From an uncultured Kiritimatiellota bacterium (GTDB lineage: Bacteria; Verrucomicrobiota; Kiritimatiellia; RFP12; DVOR01): a DNA stretch of 64,000 bases. The DNA is taken from NCBI GenBank assembly GCA_944389565.1, contig CALXMV010000011.1, positions 1 to 64,000 on the forward strand. The letters are read 5' to 3'. Below are positions 57,601 to 64,000 of this stretch, piece by piece. The notes below the pieces were generated by a model. That model was not told where the DNA came from. It worked only from the letters and a program-made list of their open reading frames with translations, and ran no database searches. Numbering within the stretch: position 1 is the first letter of the stretch; every line of letters starts with the position of its first letter. Made by a program: the position numbers and the translations under genes.

Positions 57601-60600
57601 ATGGGCTCGGCGCGGGTGCCCTCGGCGTGGAGCATGGCGCCGGCGTCGATGCGGATGGAGGCGCCGTCGGCGACCTTGACGATGACGCCGGGCTCGATGG
57701 TGAGCGCGGTGCCGTTGGGGAAGGTGACGTCGCGCGAGACGATGTAGACGTTGCCGCTCGTCATCGTGAGGGAGCCCTGCGTGCCGGAGAGGGTCGTTTC
57801 CTGGCGGCAACGGAAGTCGGTCTCGGCGTCGGTGACGATATGCGCGCCGGAGACGTCGTAGGCGCCGTATTCGGGCTGGGTGGCGTCGCCATCGAGGTTG
57901 GTGTCGCCGCCGACGGTGTCATCGGCGAAGTGGGTGAAGATGCCCCCCTCGGCGATCGTGGTGGCGGTGTAATCCTCGGAATAGAGGCCGGTGCCGTCGC
58001 AGAACTTGACGATGGCGCCGGGCTCGATGGTGAGGGTGACGCCGGGCGCGACGATGACGTCGCCGTAGATCAGGTGCACCTTGCCGGCGGGCCACGTCTC
58101 GTCGGCCGCGATGCGCCCGGCATGGAGCGCCACGGCGGCGATGTAACGCAGGAGGACGCTCGCCGAGGCGCGCGGCGTGCCGTCGGGCCCGAGCACGCGG
58201 TGGGTGACGGTAAAGAGGCCGTCGTCCTGATTGCGCACCTGCCAGCGGAAGTTGCCCTCCGCGCCGGGCTCGCCGCGGAAGAGCGTCCCCGCGTCGGCGC
58301 CGTCCACGCGGCGGAAGGCGATTTCGGTGGTGCAGTCGCGCCAATCGGCGGGGTCTTCCTGCCAATAGGGACTGTAACGGAAATCCTGCGCGCCATCGAC
58401 GATGAGGGAATCCTGGAAGAGGCCGGTGGGCGCGCGGAGCGTGGCGGCGGGCGAGGTGGGCGCGTTGCCCGGCGCGACGTAGGAGGCCGCCAGCGCGGCG
58501 CCATCCACCGTGGGCGTGGCGTCGTAGACCGTCACGGTGGCCTCGCGGTCGGAGCAGTTGGCCCCGCGCACGGCGGTGAGGCGCACGGTGAAGGGCTCGT
58601 GCCCCTCGATGGCCGCGTCTTGCGCCAGGGGCAGGGTGATGAAGCGCGTGCCGTCCTTCGCGGTCTCCCAGGCGATGGTGCCGGAAGTCGCGCCCGTGAA
58701 GTCCGCCGTGTCGCCCACGACTTCCCAATCGACGCTGAAGGGTACCTCGCGCGACCCCGAGACGGTCAGCGGCACCCAGAGCGCGCCTTGGCGTTCCTCG
58801 GCGATCGCGTCGTGGAGCGTGACGGCCGCGAAGCCGTCGGCGCGCGTGTGGTAACGCACCTGCCAGAAGCCGTTGTCGGTGACGGTGGCGCCGGGCGCGC
58901 GGACGATCCGCCAGTCGTCCCACGGGATGTCCTCGGGCTGCGGGCGGGCGTCGGTGTCGCCGCCCACCGAGTCGTCGGCCAGGTGCGTGAAGATGACGTC
59001 CTGCCCCTCGGCGCCCTCGATGACGAGCGCGCCGCCATCCTCCACCCAGATGCCCGCGCCGGGGGCGAACTTCACGATCGACCCCGCCGGCACGGTAAGC
59101 GTGACGCCCTGGGGCACGACCACCCAGTGGCGCACCACCGTGAGCACGGGCCCGACGACCACCATGTTCCACGTGGTGTCCTGTTTCAGCCGCCCGCCCT
59201 CGACGAGGGTGAACGGGTCGGTGAGCGTGCGCACCTCGGCCTCGCCCTCGGTGCCGGCCAGCGTGTGCCAAGCGTCTTCCAGCCCCGCGAGGCGCCACTC
59301 GCCCGCGGTCAAGGCCGTGCCGTCGCAGGTCGCGCCCTCCCACGGGTGCACGCGCTCCACGTCATAGGCCAGGCGCCCCGCGTCGCCCGCGCGGGTATCC
59401 ACGCGGATGGGCGCCGAGGCCGTCGCGCACGACCCGAAGGGCGCGCCGAGCGTCGTGTCGAGCCCGTTGCGGTAGAGCGTCACGGTCACGGGTTCGGGTG
59501 CGGCGTTCATGCCGCAGACGATCTGCGCGCGCACGGTGAAGGTGCGGCGGTCGGTGTTGGCCGGGTTGTCCAGCGTGGGGATGACGATATGCTTCGTGCC
59601 TTCGGAGGCCTTTTCCCAGCGCAGTTCGCCGGAGGCCACCGTGTAATCCTCGCCGAGCCGTGCGGTGTCGGGCTCGGCCACCCAGCGCAGGACGAACGGG
59701 CTCGCGCGCGACCCCGAGACGGTGACGGGCACGCGCACCTCGCCGGCCGCGGCGGACGCCTGCGCCGCATGGAGCGTCACCCGCCCGAAGGTCGCCACGT
59801 CGTGCCAACGCACCGCCAGCCAACCGTTGTCCGTGAAGGTCGCGCCCGGCGCCTTGACGAGGGTATAGGCGTTCATCGCCGGCTCGCCGCCCGCGCCCGC
59901 GATCGGCGCGCCGAACGTGTCGTCCGCCGCGTGGGTGAAGACGGCCAATGCCTCTTCCGCGCCTTCCACGCGCAGCGTGCCGCCATCCTCCACCCAGATG
60001 CCCGCGCCGGGGGTGAACTTCACCACGGCCCCGGCGGTGACGGTGAGCGTGCGGCCGCTGGGCACCACCACCCAGTTGCGCACGAGGCGCGTCTGCTCCG
60101 GCCCCCACGTCAGGTCCTCCGTCAGGCGGCCATAGACGATGTCCACGGCGGGGTCATTGAGCGTCACGACGGTCGCCGAGGCATCGGCCTGCGCCACGGT
60201 GTGCGTGCCGTTCGTCACGGTCGCCGTGTCCCAGGCCGCGGGGTCGGCCAGGGGCGCGCCGTCGCAGGTTACCGCCGCGTCGCCCGCGCCGAGGGTCACG
60301 ATGCCGTGCGCCAACTGCCCGCCCAGCGTGTCGCGGGTATCCGCGCGGACGGGCGCGGAGGTCGCCGTGCCGCAGGCGAAGCCCGCGAAGGGATCGGCGT
60401 CTTCCGGCGCGTCGTTGAGCGTCACGGTGGCCTCGCCGCGCGTGACGTTCAGCCCGCACACCGCCGAGAGGCGCACCGTGAAGGTCTCCGTCTCCTCCTC
60501 CGCGTCGTCGCGCAGAATGGGGATGACGGCATACTGCGTGGTCGGCTCGCCCTGGGCCCACATCAACGTCCCCGAGGCCGCCGTGTAATCCGTGCCGGCG

Positions 60601-62408
60601 GTGGCCGTGCCGTCCACCGTTTCCCAATGCACGCTGACCCCGACGCCCTCGCGCAGGCCGCCCACCGTGATGGGCACGCGCACCTCCGCGTACAGTTCGC
60701 TGGTCACCGCGTCGCCCGCGCGCACCGTCTGCCACCCCGGCACCGCCGCGCAGTGGCGCACCTCCAGTTGCCCTTCGTCGCTCAACGTCCCCTTGGGCGC
60801 GACGACGATCCTGAAATCCTCCGCGCCCGGCGTGGAAGCCGCGCCGTCGCCGTTTGTGTCCCCGCCCGCCGTGTCATCCGCCAAGGCCGTGAAGACCGCC
60901 GGTTCGCCGGCGGAGAGCGCCCGCACCGCCACCGTGCCGCCATCCTCCACCCAGATGCCCGCGCCGGGCACGAACTTCACCGTCGTGCCCGTGCCGACGG
61001 TCAGCGTCGTCCCATCCGGCACGACCACCCAATCGCGCACCACCACGACCCCTTCCCACCGCGCATCCGCCGCGAGCCGCCCGCCGACGACCCGCGCCCC
61101 CGCGTTGAGCGTCAGCACGTCCGTCACGTTCGTCGCCAAGGCCAGACGGTGCACGCCGTCGGCCAGCGCGGCGGTGTCCCACGCCCCGGAGGCCAGAGGC
61201 GTACCGTCACAGGTCGCCCCCTTCCACGGGTGCACGCGCGTGATGCCCGTCGCCACGTGCGTCGCCCGCGTATCCACCCGCACGGGCGCGGAGGTCGCCG
61301 CGCCCCAGGCGAAACCTTCCGGCGTGTCGCCGCTGTCCGGGTCCTCGGGATCCGGCTCTTCCGGTTCTTCCGTGGCCACCTGCATGGGCAGGCCGCGCCA
61401 CGTGCCGTCCGCGTCGAGGGCGGCCTCCCAGGCCGCGGCGTGGGCGGCGGGATAGAAGCCCCGCGCGTCCGATGCGCAGTAGAGATACTCGCCGAAACGC
61501 ACCGTGTAATCGTCGGGCCACTCGGCGGGGGGTGGTCCCAGGAAACGGACGGTCTTGAGGTCCGGCGCTTCCCACGGTTGCTGCGTGCCGAAGCCGGTGC
61601 GGATCGTGGTGAAGGAGGCGGGGAAAATGAGCTCCGAGAGCGCGCAATCGCCGGAGAGCGCGGCGGGGCCGAGGGTCGTGAAGCCGTCGGGGATGCGCAG
61701 GGTGCCCGTGCGCCCCGCGGGGATGTGGTAGAGGGTCTGTTTTGCCTTGTCGCAGAAGAGCCCGTCGATCGAGGCGTAGTTCGCGTTGCCCTCCGCCACC
61801 ACGACCCGCGCGGAAGACCCCGAGAGCGCGCTCGCGGCGATGGCGACATCGGTCGCCGGGATGGTCAGGGTCTCAAGCGTGGTGTTCGCGAAGGCCTGCT
61901 CCGCCACGAGGGTGACGGAATCCGGGACCGTGAACGTGCGCAGGGCGGTGTTGCCGACGAACGCCCCCGGCAGGATGGTCGTCAGCGTCTCGGGCAACGT
62001 GGGCGCGACGGTCGCCGGCACCGCGTAGAGCAAGGTTTGCGCCTTGTCGTAGAGCGCGCCGTCCACCGAGATGAAGGCCGCGCACGTCCCCGGCACCAGA
62101 ATGAACGATTGGACCCCTTGGAAGGCAAAATAGACGACGCTCTTGAGCGAGGCCGGCAGGGCGACGCCCTCGATCGAGGAACCCGTCGCCAAAAAGACGC
62201 CCCCCGCCTCAAGCGCCGTCACGGGCTTCCCGTCGATCGCCTCCGGCACCGTCGCCACCGCGCCCGCGCCCATGGGGCCCAGATAGGCGTAGATCCCGGC
62301 CGACCCGTCCCCACGCTCGCTATAGGCGAAGAGACCGTCCTCGGAAATCAGTTGCCCGAACGCCCAGCAACTCCACGTCGCCGCCAACAGGCTCAATACG
62401 TGTTTCAT
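51624..62408 (-). CDS. Giant secreted LRR/Calx-beta/beta-helix protein (3594 residues)
   Basis: Signal peptide (VLSLLAATWSCWAFG). Residues ~20-290: BspA-type LRRs (LRTFTVPDSVTLVAEQAF). Residues ~364-1299: three tandem modules of ~310 residues, each with VRVDTR, GAGIWVEDGG, an ADDT/ADDSVGGDT-type loop and a Calx-beta-like domain (TATAGTDYTAASGTLMWAQG). Residues ~1303-1830: beta-helix with DDSVGGDTNGDGAATQPQPG. Residues ~1846-1970: CARDB-like; ~2070-2150: IPT/TIG-like; ~2320-2570: carboxypeptidase-regulatory-like; ~2573-2633: PKD-like (WDFDGDGQVDATGPSVEHGY). The last 458 residues almost match the other giant protein. A probable surface adhesin or matrix protein. RBS AAAGGA lies ~9 bases before the ATG. 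Confidence 0.88.
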   Translation of the reverse strand: MKHVLSLLAATWSCWAFGQLISEDGLFAYSERGDGSAGIYAYLGPMGAGAVATVPEAIDGKPVTALEAGGVFLATGSSIEGVALPASLKSVVYFAFQGVQSFILVPGTCAAFISVDGALYDKAQTLLYAVPATVAPTLPETLTTILPGAFVGNTALRTFTVPDSVTLVAEQAFANTTLETLTIPATDVAIAASALSGSSARVVVAEGNANYASIDGLFCDKAKQTLYHIPAGRTGTLRIPDGFTTLGPAALSGDCALSELIFPASFTTIRTGFGTQQPWEAPDLKTVRFLGPPPAEWPDDYTVRFGEYLYCASDARGFYPAAHAAAWEAALDADGTWRGLPMQVATEEPEEPDPEDPDSGDTPEGFAWGAATSAPVRVDTRATHVATGITRVHPWKGATCDGTPLASGAWDTAALADGVHRLALATNVTDVLTLNAGARVVGGRLAADARWEGVVVVRDWVVVPDGTTLTVGTGTTVKFVPGAGIWVEDGGTVAVRALSAGEPAVFTALADDTAGGDTNGDGAASTPGAEDFRIVVAPKGTLSDEGQLEVRHCAAVPGWQTVRAGDAVTSELYAEVRVPITVGGLREGVGVSVHWETVDGTATAGTDYTAASGTLMWAQGEPTTQYAVIPILRDDAEEETETFTVRLSAVCGLNVTRGEATVTLNDAPEDADPFAGFACGTATSAPVRADTRDTLGGQLAHGIVTLGAGDAAVTCDGAPLADPAAWDTATVTNGTHTVAQADASATVVTLNDPAVDIVYGRLTEDLTWGPEQTRLVRNWVVVPSGRTLTVTAGAVVKFTPGAGIWVEDGGTLRVEGAEEALAVFTHAADDTFGAPIAGAGGEPAMNAYTLVKAPGATFTDNGWLAVRWHDVATFGRVTLHAAQASAAAGEVRVPVTVSGSRASPFVLRWVAEPDTARLGEDYTVASGELRWEKASEGTKHIVIPTLDNPANTDRRTFTVRAQIVCGMNAAPEPVTVTLYRNGLDTTLGAPFGSCATASAPIRVDTRAGDAGRLAYDVERVHPWEGATCDGTALTAGEWRLAGLEDAWHTLAGTEGEAEVRTLTDPFTLVEGGRLKQDTTWNMVVVGPVLTVVRHWVVVPQGVTLTVPAGSIVKFAPGAGIWVEDGGALVIEGAEGQDVIFTHLADDSVGGDTDARPQPEDIPWDDWRIVRAPGATVTDNGFWQVRYHTRADGFAAVTLHDAIAEERQGALWVPLTVSGSREVPFSVDWEVVGDTADFTGATSGTIAWETAKDGTRFITLPLAQDAAIEGHEPFTVRLTAVRGANCSDREATVTVYDATPTVDGAALAASYVAPGNAPTSPAATLRAPTGLFQDSLIVDGAQDFRYSPYWQEDPADWRDCTTEIAFRRVDGADAGTLFRGEPGAEGNFRWQVRNQDDGLFTVTHRVLGPDGTPRASASVLLRYIAAVALHAGRIAADETWPAGKVHLIYGDVIVAPGVTLTIEPGAIVKFCDGTGLYSEDYTATTIAEGGIFTHFADDTVGGDTNLDGDATQPEYGAYDVSGAHIVTDAETDFRCRQETTLSGTQGSLTMTSGNVYIVSRDVTFPNGTALTIEPGVIVKVADGASIRIDAGAMLHAEGTRAEPIVITSLRDDSVGGDTNGDGAATQPQPGSWQSIAVNGGTAHFENTHIRYACRSQQGAIYQRGGTVTFRNGSIVESRYDAVGVETGDFSMENSVVSGAATAFRHYPRGPIVNCVFYGVGKLTQGGGQDFRNCIFMDIDTAWEAFGWSSRYSHCVFWNSDGASVVGGSDAMTQVGKNGNVWGDPLFVNALGGDFHIQPGSAAVDMADGAAAPETDFYGQPRMDVEESPNLGTAAANGAFPDAGIHELMPRTATADVDLAVSAVEVPAAGTVADTAAFAWEVQNLGAEAVEGTWRDTLSLVDDAGREVALGVVQVSGFIAPGGTKRTERTLTLPPMPEGTWRLKVVANAWRDVFEGALTANNAATSADTLAVSAETLPAGVTETFLLANEWLACRVPPQTGDGFAVGVSANVPVSAVFAATPFLGEPAATAATREASFAVGAVGGWLYVANGGDAELANVRLTLEERLSLAGVSPGLVPAGPQDVTLTVRGAGFVEGLAATLRRAGGDPIPAQSVERVSSAELRLRFALGDAPEGAVYALTVTDGRRTATLDEALLASSLVSLSGLKAELQIPDAVRPGRVYEGAILYENTADAPIPVPLFKITLTGSDGRLAHVGDDKPWADTLFGVGLGAGTNRGLLRPGEQGRLPFRVATDGTALSVSFATVATDDLGARASLWPSYPDLARALSEAVAALAPTLPADDFDATVYLDWAADAAQGAANAVLAGELVFPDGQPAANVMADLVSADGVAVASITTDAAGAFRVAGLAPGDYALAADWLRAAQPATLPARGCVAGLTVVCEPLGRLHGTVVDASGAPVAGATLRATLGETFLDATSDASGAWAMLGDCAAGGEIVVRDGTGFHAEATVAVEPVPAGEARTLRIVLEATGRCSGTVALEDGGALPEGFTLTFRAGTQTVATAAVGADGAFAAGTLPPGAYTLAFPYGFATANPAVTIRAGQETRLTLTLTRTSPIACPPVYQPVGGRTTYTVTVPDATNVRWDFDGDGQVDATGPSVEHGYDQAGDYRPIVTYEQGGTEQTWQAPEPIVVCPSATVTEGTVSVYDGSGWEIAGQAEGEVTLRRTDDPTEHETLTPGDHLLLWGQENPAVRVTEVRQEGDETICAVEPATLDAVFKPEAPGVDITKSPLYVGSCELDESFTVSAGMSESKKVDLFFKDGPTMGGGIDVGYSYTLRLQGRLTLYKSPTGTFILDAELRRTGTSAFTGVEAKFGLNLSKRVFTRTFMAGPVPICFTFDMGANGHIAIGSDFALRKTEWDRRRFLVDTRGMTVLDASRGETPLVSEGLGSGGHIALDFSAGASAMIGVGAATKNWTVTLADIEIAPGFYANFTCDVHDETQPDTWSLEAGVKMGATVNLLHAELFGFEGTAASFDLQPDARWPWLKAGGTTPVPSIRYNIPAGGEPGEVEVYPGASVAPGRVITAREWSLDGTRFATEAPAEAAPRYRLALPSIISTEAGEASEKPRDWHVGVVGLRHFVGTESGEPFILANLWKAAERKIVVFVEDGVTQPMDSEGVAVPQSCDPNEMGGPAGVGPERKVRPGQWLTYTVYFENMPEATGAAQEVRVTHRLDPDLDWTTFELVDVAYHNQTEPALAGLAAGTAESALAGTPYKVRTEAAFDPASGLAEWYLRIVDDSTPDKWPADAYAGILPPNNAAHEGEGHVTYRVKVRDDAPDGARIDATATIVFDLNDPIETDPAWWNTVAHTIDTARFAAPTLEAQGPDGMVVVTVQGGSAEAATAVDLRVVGGSMALGTDYFFPESIRLKWAKGDTAPKTLYLTFDSAALARGDKTILLGLENAEGLDLDSTAKTCAITVRRHIPALSWPEGAEPSEALAAWVTEAAAQALVADGPLALAPGTTLGTLEQARVLGVYPALTPLAGGGAMAEVRVALRVAAILPADGALWVTARVVAEAGILADPYAPEAAFALRGGASLDEASWAETAPVAVGTPTRRSDSEVDIPLRFADPPVPNAFFRLLAR
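58510..61315 (-). repeat. Three tandem ~930-bp modules within the 3594-residue gene
   Basis: Approximate units: 61315-60390, 60385-59445 and 59440-58510 (minus strand). Each encodes a region with VRVDTR, VHPW or CDG-type motifs, KF.PGAGIWVEDGG, FTH.ADD and a Calx-beta-like domain ending in VTVTL or VTVYD. The copies are diverged, so the duplication is old. Boundaries are estimated by eye. Confidence 0.7.
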
Positions 62409-62462
62409 CGGCACCGTCCTTTCCGTCCGCCGCGCACGACGCACTCACCCACCCCGCCCCAC

Positions 62463-63641
62463 TCACTTCACCCCAGGCCGGCAAATCACGCGAAAACCAA
62501 CATCCGCGTTCCTGTACGTTTTCGATTCCCAATCTCGTCTAGCGGAGCGTACGTCGGTAGCTTTGCTATCCGCCCATCCACCGCGCACCACCCGAGCATA
62601 ATCACCCGGGGAACCCTTCGGATCGGTTTCGGCATCCGTCCCCAAGTGCGTATACGCGGCATCGACGCACCATTCCTCGACATTGCCGTGCATATCGTAG
62701 AAACCCCACGCGTTGGGCGCGTAGGAGCCGACGACCTTAGTGTCATAAGGGTCGGCATTGACGATACCGTTGATTTTGCTGGGGTCGTCGCCGGTGGACC
62801 ATGGGGTGGAGGTGCCCGCGCGGCAGGCGTATTCCCATTGCGCCTCGGTGGGCAGGTCGAAGGTCAGTCCCGTGCGCATCCGCAGTTTGCCCATGAAGGA
62901 GCCGTTGTCCACCTGTTCGGTCGAGGGCCACGTCAGCGCGGCCACGGAGCCGCGGATATCTTCCCACGACACATATTGCGCCGGGCCGTTCGCGCGATTG
63001 TTGTAAAATTGCTCAGGCAACTTTCCCGTGACTTGGGCCCATTGCTGGCGGGTGCATTCGTAGATGGCCATGTAGAAGGGCTGGGTGAGGGTGACCTGGT
63101 GGAGGTCCTCGTTGTCCGTGCGGCCGGCCTCGGTGGAGGGGGAGCCCATCATGAAGGTGCCGGGGATGACGAGCTTGAAGACCATCTTGGTGGTGCGGTA
63201 GGCATCGTCGGTGAGATCCGGGCAGGCACTATGGTAGGTGACGGGATAGTGCGTGGCCTCGGCACCGGCGGAGAGATCGAGCACCATATAGGGCGCGGCG
63301 CCGGCGTAGGCGTGGATGGTGACGGTGAAGGCCGAGGAATGGAGCCCGGGATTGTCGGCGGCCAGATCCCACGTCATGCGGTGGGTGCCGGCCTTGACGG
63401 GCCCCGTGGCGCCCGCGCCGGTCAGCGTCCGCGGGGCGATGGCAATGCGGCGGTCGCCGTCCAGCGCCGTGGGGTAGACGTAGATGTCGGCGTCGGGCGT
63501 GTCGCACGTGACGGTGTAATCGATGTCGACGAGGCCGTTCCAGGGCCAACGCTGCTGGATCTTCACGTCGCTCACCGTCACGGCGGCCAAAGCCGGCAGG
63601 GCAAACGACAGCGCACAGGCAAACGCGAGGATGGGTCTCAT
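62463..63641 (-). CDS. SUMF1/FGE-sulfatase-domain protein without catalytic cysteines
   Basis: A 392-residue exported protein (signal peptide ILAFACALSFALPALA). Residues ~20-135 form a beta domain (RWPWNGLVDIDYTVTCDTPD) also seen in front of SUMF1 domains in this bacterial group (my recollection). Residues ~150-390 are the formylglycine-generating-enzyme-like C-lectin fold: FMMGSPSTEAGRTDNEDLHQ, FDLPTEAQWEYACRAGTS, GFYDMHGNVEEWCVDA, RVVRGGWADS, RSARRDW. The enzyme cysteine pair near RVxRGG is replaced (KATDVRSARR), so it is unlikely to make formylglycine; the fold may bind ligand, as in diversity-generating or iron(II) relatives. It precedes the giant gene by 54 bases. Confidence 0.85.
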   Translation of the reverse strand: MRPILAFACALSFALPALAAVTVSDVKIQQRWPWNGLVDIDYTVTCDTPDADIYVYPTALDGDRRIAIAPRTLTGAGATGPVKAGTHRMTWDLAADNPGLHSSAFTVTIHAYAGAAPYMVLDLSAGAEATHYPVTYHSACPDLTDDAYRTTKMVFKLVIPGTFMMGSPSTEAGRTDNEDLHQVTLTQPFYMAIYECTRQQWAQVTGKLPEQFYNNRANGPAQYVSWEDIRGSVAALTWPSTEQVDNGSFMGKLRMRTGLTFDLPTEAQWEYACRAGTSTPWSTGDDPSKINGIVNADPYDTKVVGSYAPNAWGFYDMHGNVEEWCVDAAYTHLGTDAETDPKGSPGDYARVVRGGWADSKATDVRSARRDWESKTYRNADVGFRVICRPGVK

Positions 63642-63675
63642 GGTAACTCCTTGGGCGGGCGTTTCACGGGGGGAT

Positions 63676-63701
63676 GCGCGGGCGGCGCTCGCCGCCCGCG
63701 C
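63676..63701 (-). terminator. GC-rich hairpin between the small gene and the SUMF1 gene
   Basis: An 11-bp perfect stem (GCGCGGGCGGC at 63676-63686 with GCCGCCCGCGC at 63691-63701) with a 4-base loop lies just after the stop of the last gene. There is no T-tract on either strand, so it may be an RNA-processing or pausing hairpin rather than a true terminator. Confidence 0.5.
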
Positions 63702-63711
63702 GAGGGGGAGA

Positions 63712-63999
63712 TCATTTCGCCAGGCCGGCCTCTTCCTTGATGCGGATGGCCTTGCCCTTGACGGTGGCGGACTCGACGGAGTAGAAGATGCCGAAGCCGC
63801 GGACGGTGCGCAGGACGCGTTTGGGGATGATGAGGTCGGCGCCCTTGGCCTCGGCGGCGGTGAGGGCGGTGTAGTTGGCGCGCTCGACGGGGTCGCCGCC
63901 GCCGAAGAAGTGGCCGATCGCGGCGAACATATCGGAGAAGACGCCCTCGGAGACCTCCTCGTATTGATCCTCGAAGGTGCGGTAGCCGAAGATGATCAT
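63712..63999 (-). CDS. Small protein of unknown function at the window edge
   Basis: A 95-residue frame reading from an ATG at 63999, one base from the window end, to a TGA at 63712-63714; it may start further upstream outside the window. Sequence: FGYRTFEDQYEEVSEGVFSD, then GDPVERANYTALTAAEAKGADLII and IFYSVESATVKGKAIRIKEE. The pattern ANYTALxAAxAKGADLI ... VKG.GIFYS loosely resembles TRL-like surface lipoprotein families, but without a signal in view this is only a suggestion. It is on the same strand as the secreted-protein run, 70 bases before SUMF1. Confidence 0.5.
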   Translation of the reverse strand: MIIFGYRTFEDQYEEVSEGVFSDMFAAIGHFFGGGDPVERANYTALTAAEAKGADLIIPKRVLRTVRGFGIFYSVESATVKGKAIRIKEEAGLAK

Positions 64000-64000
64000 C

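Noticed and set aside
62463-63641. Formylglycine-generating enzyme activity for the SUMF1 protein
   Set aside because: The cysteine pair after the RVxRGG motif is missing (KATDVRSARR), so sulfatase activation is not supported.
54324-63740. A 3138-codon open frame on the plus strand opposite the giant secreted proteins
   Set aside because: It is an antisense mirror of a GC-rich coding strand. It has no signal peptide, no RBS, no recognised domains and low-complexity Arg/Gly/Ala/His composition, while the minus strand gives clear domain architecture.
1-64000. tRNA, rRNA, transposase, integrase and plasmid-type genes
   Set aside because: I looked for the conserved motifs (tRNA T-arm GTTCRA sequences in a cloverleaf, transposase DDE-type proteins, integrase R-x-x-R) and found none that held up; no such feature is claimed.

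Overview
The window is high-GC DNA (roughly two thirds G+C by eye, not computed) from a Gram-negative bacterium. LPS genes (kdsA, lptA, lptB, an LptC-like gene), lipoprotein signals, a PEP-CTERM protein, very large BspA-type leucine-rich-repeat/beta-helix secreted proteins, paired LamG proteins and an HPr kinase/HPr/enzyme I set next to lpt genes together suggest the PVC group, most likely Kiritimatiellota or a close relative. This is inferred from gene content; no 16S or tRNA gene is present. Genes are tightly packed, with many ATGA, GTGA and TGATG stop/start overlaps, so operons can be read with some confidence.

Layout. (1) 1-5.2 kb, plus strand: thioredoxin, a LysM coiled-coil protein, a Na/Pi-cotransporter-like protein with a PhoU-like tail, then four Tad-type pilus genes (two Flp-like pilins, a TadE-like and a TadG-like protein), closed by a bidirectional terminator. 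(2) 10.4-5.2 kb, minus strand: CNNM/CorC-type transporter, nadD, rsfS, lysA and an unrecognised secreted protein, behind a good sigma-70 promoter. (3) 19.4-10.6 kb, minus strand: an 11-gene run kdsA, lptC-like, lptA, lptB, hpf, hprK, ptsH, ptsI, yihY-like and two type II secretion-like pseudopilins. (4) 19.6-20.6 kb, plus strand: one PEP-CTERM protein behind a leader with competing hairpins. (5) 26.7-20.7 kb, minus strand: pncC/cinA-type, ilvE, ilvB, ilvN, aroE, prepilin peptidase, folB. The peptidase is the obvious processing enzyme for the pilins of regions 1 and 3.

(6) 27.0-38.1 kb, plus strand, is the most novel part: a seven-gene cassette with a split ABCG-like transporter (a separate ATPase, then a permease with a ~300-residue loop before its last membrane segment), a large secreted/multi-membrane protein, a single-pass membrane protein, a secreted protein and a lipoprotein. 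I recognise no family for the non-ABC members. The first gene, a Sel1-repeat lipoprotein, is broken twice: a G8 tract separates the signal peptide from the body, and a 20-bp tandem duplication changes the C-terminus. (7) 64.0-38.1 kb, minus strand: seven genes read one way with gaps of 17 to 70 bases, nearly all secreted: a small protein, a SUMF1-domain protein without the catalytic cysteines, a 3594-residue protein, a C10 (streptopain-like) cysteine protease, a 2166-residue protein and two paralogous LamG proteins. The two giant proteins end in nearly identical ~460-residue segments (~1.38 kb of DNA), which points to recent duplication or gene conversion.

Two intergenic sites 16 kb apart (10.5 and 26.8 kb) carry three copies each of a 22-bp-period repeat with core AAACCCTAAGGGG. 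No rRNA, tRNA, CRISPR array, transposase or integrase was seen.
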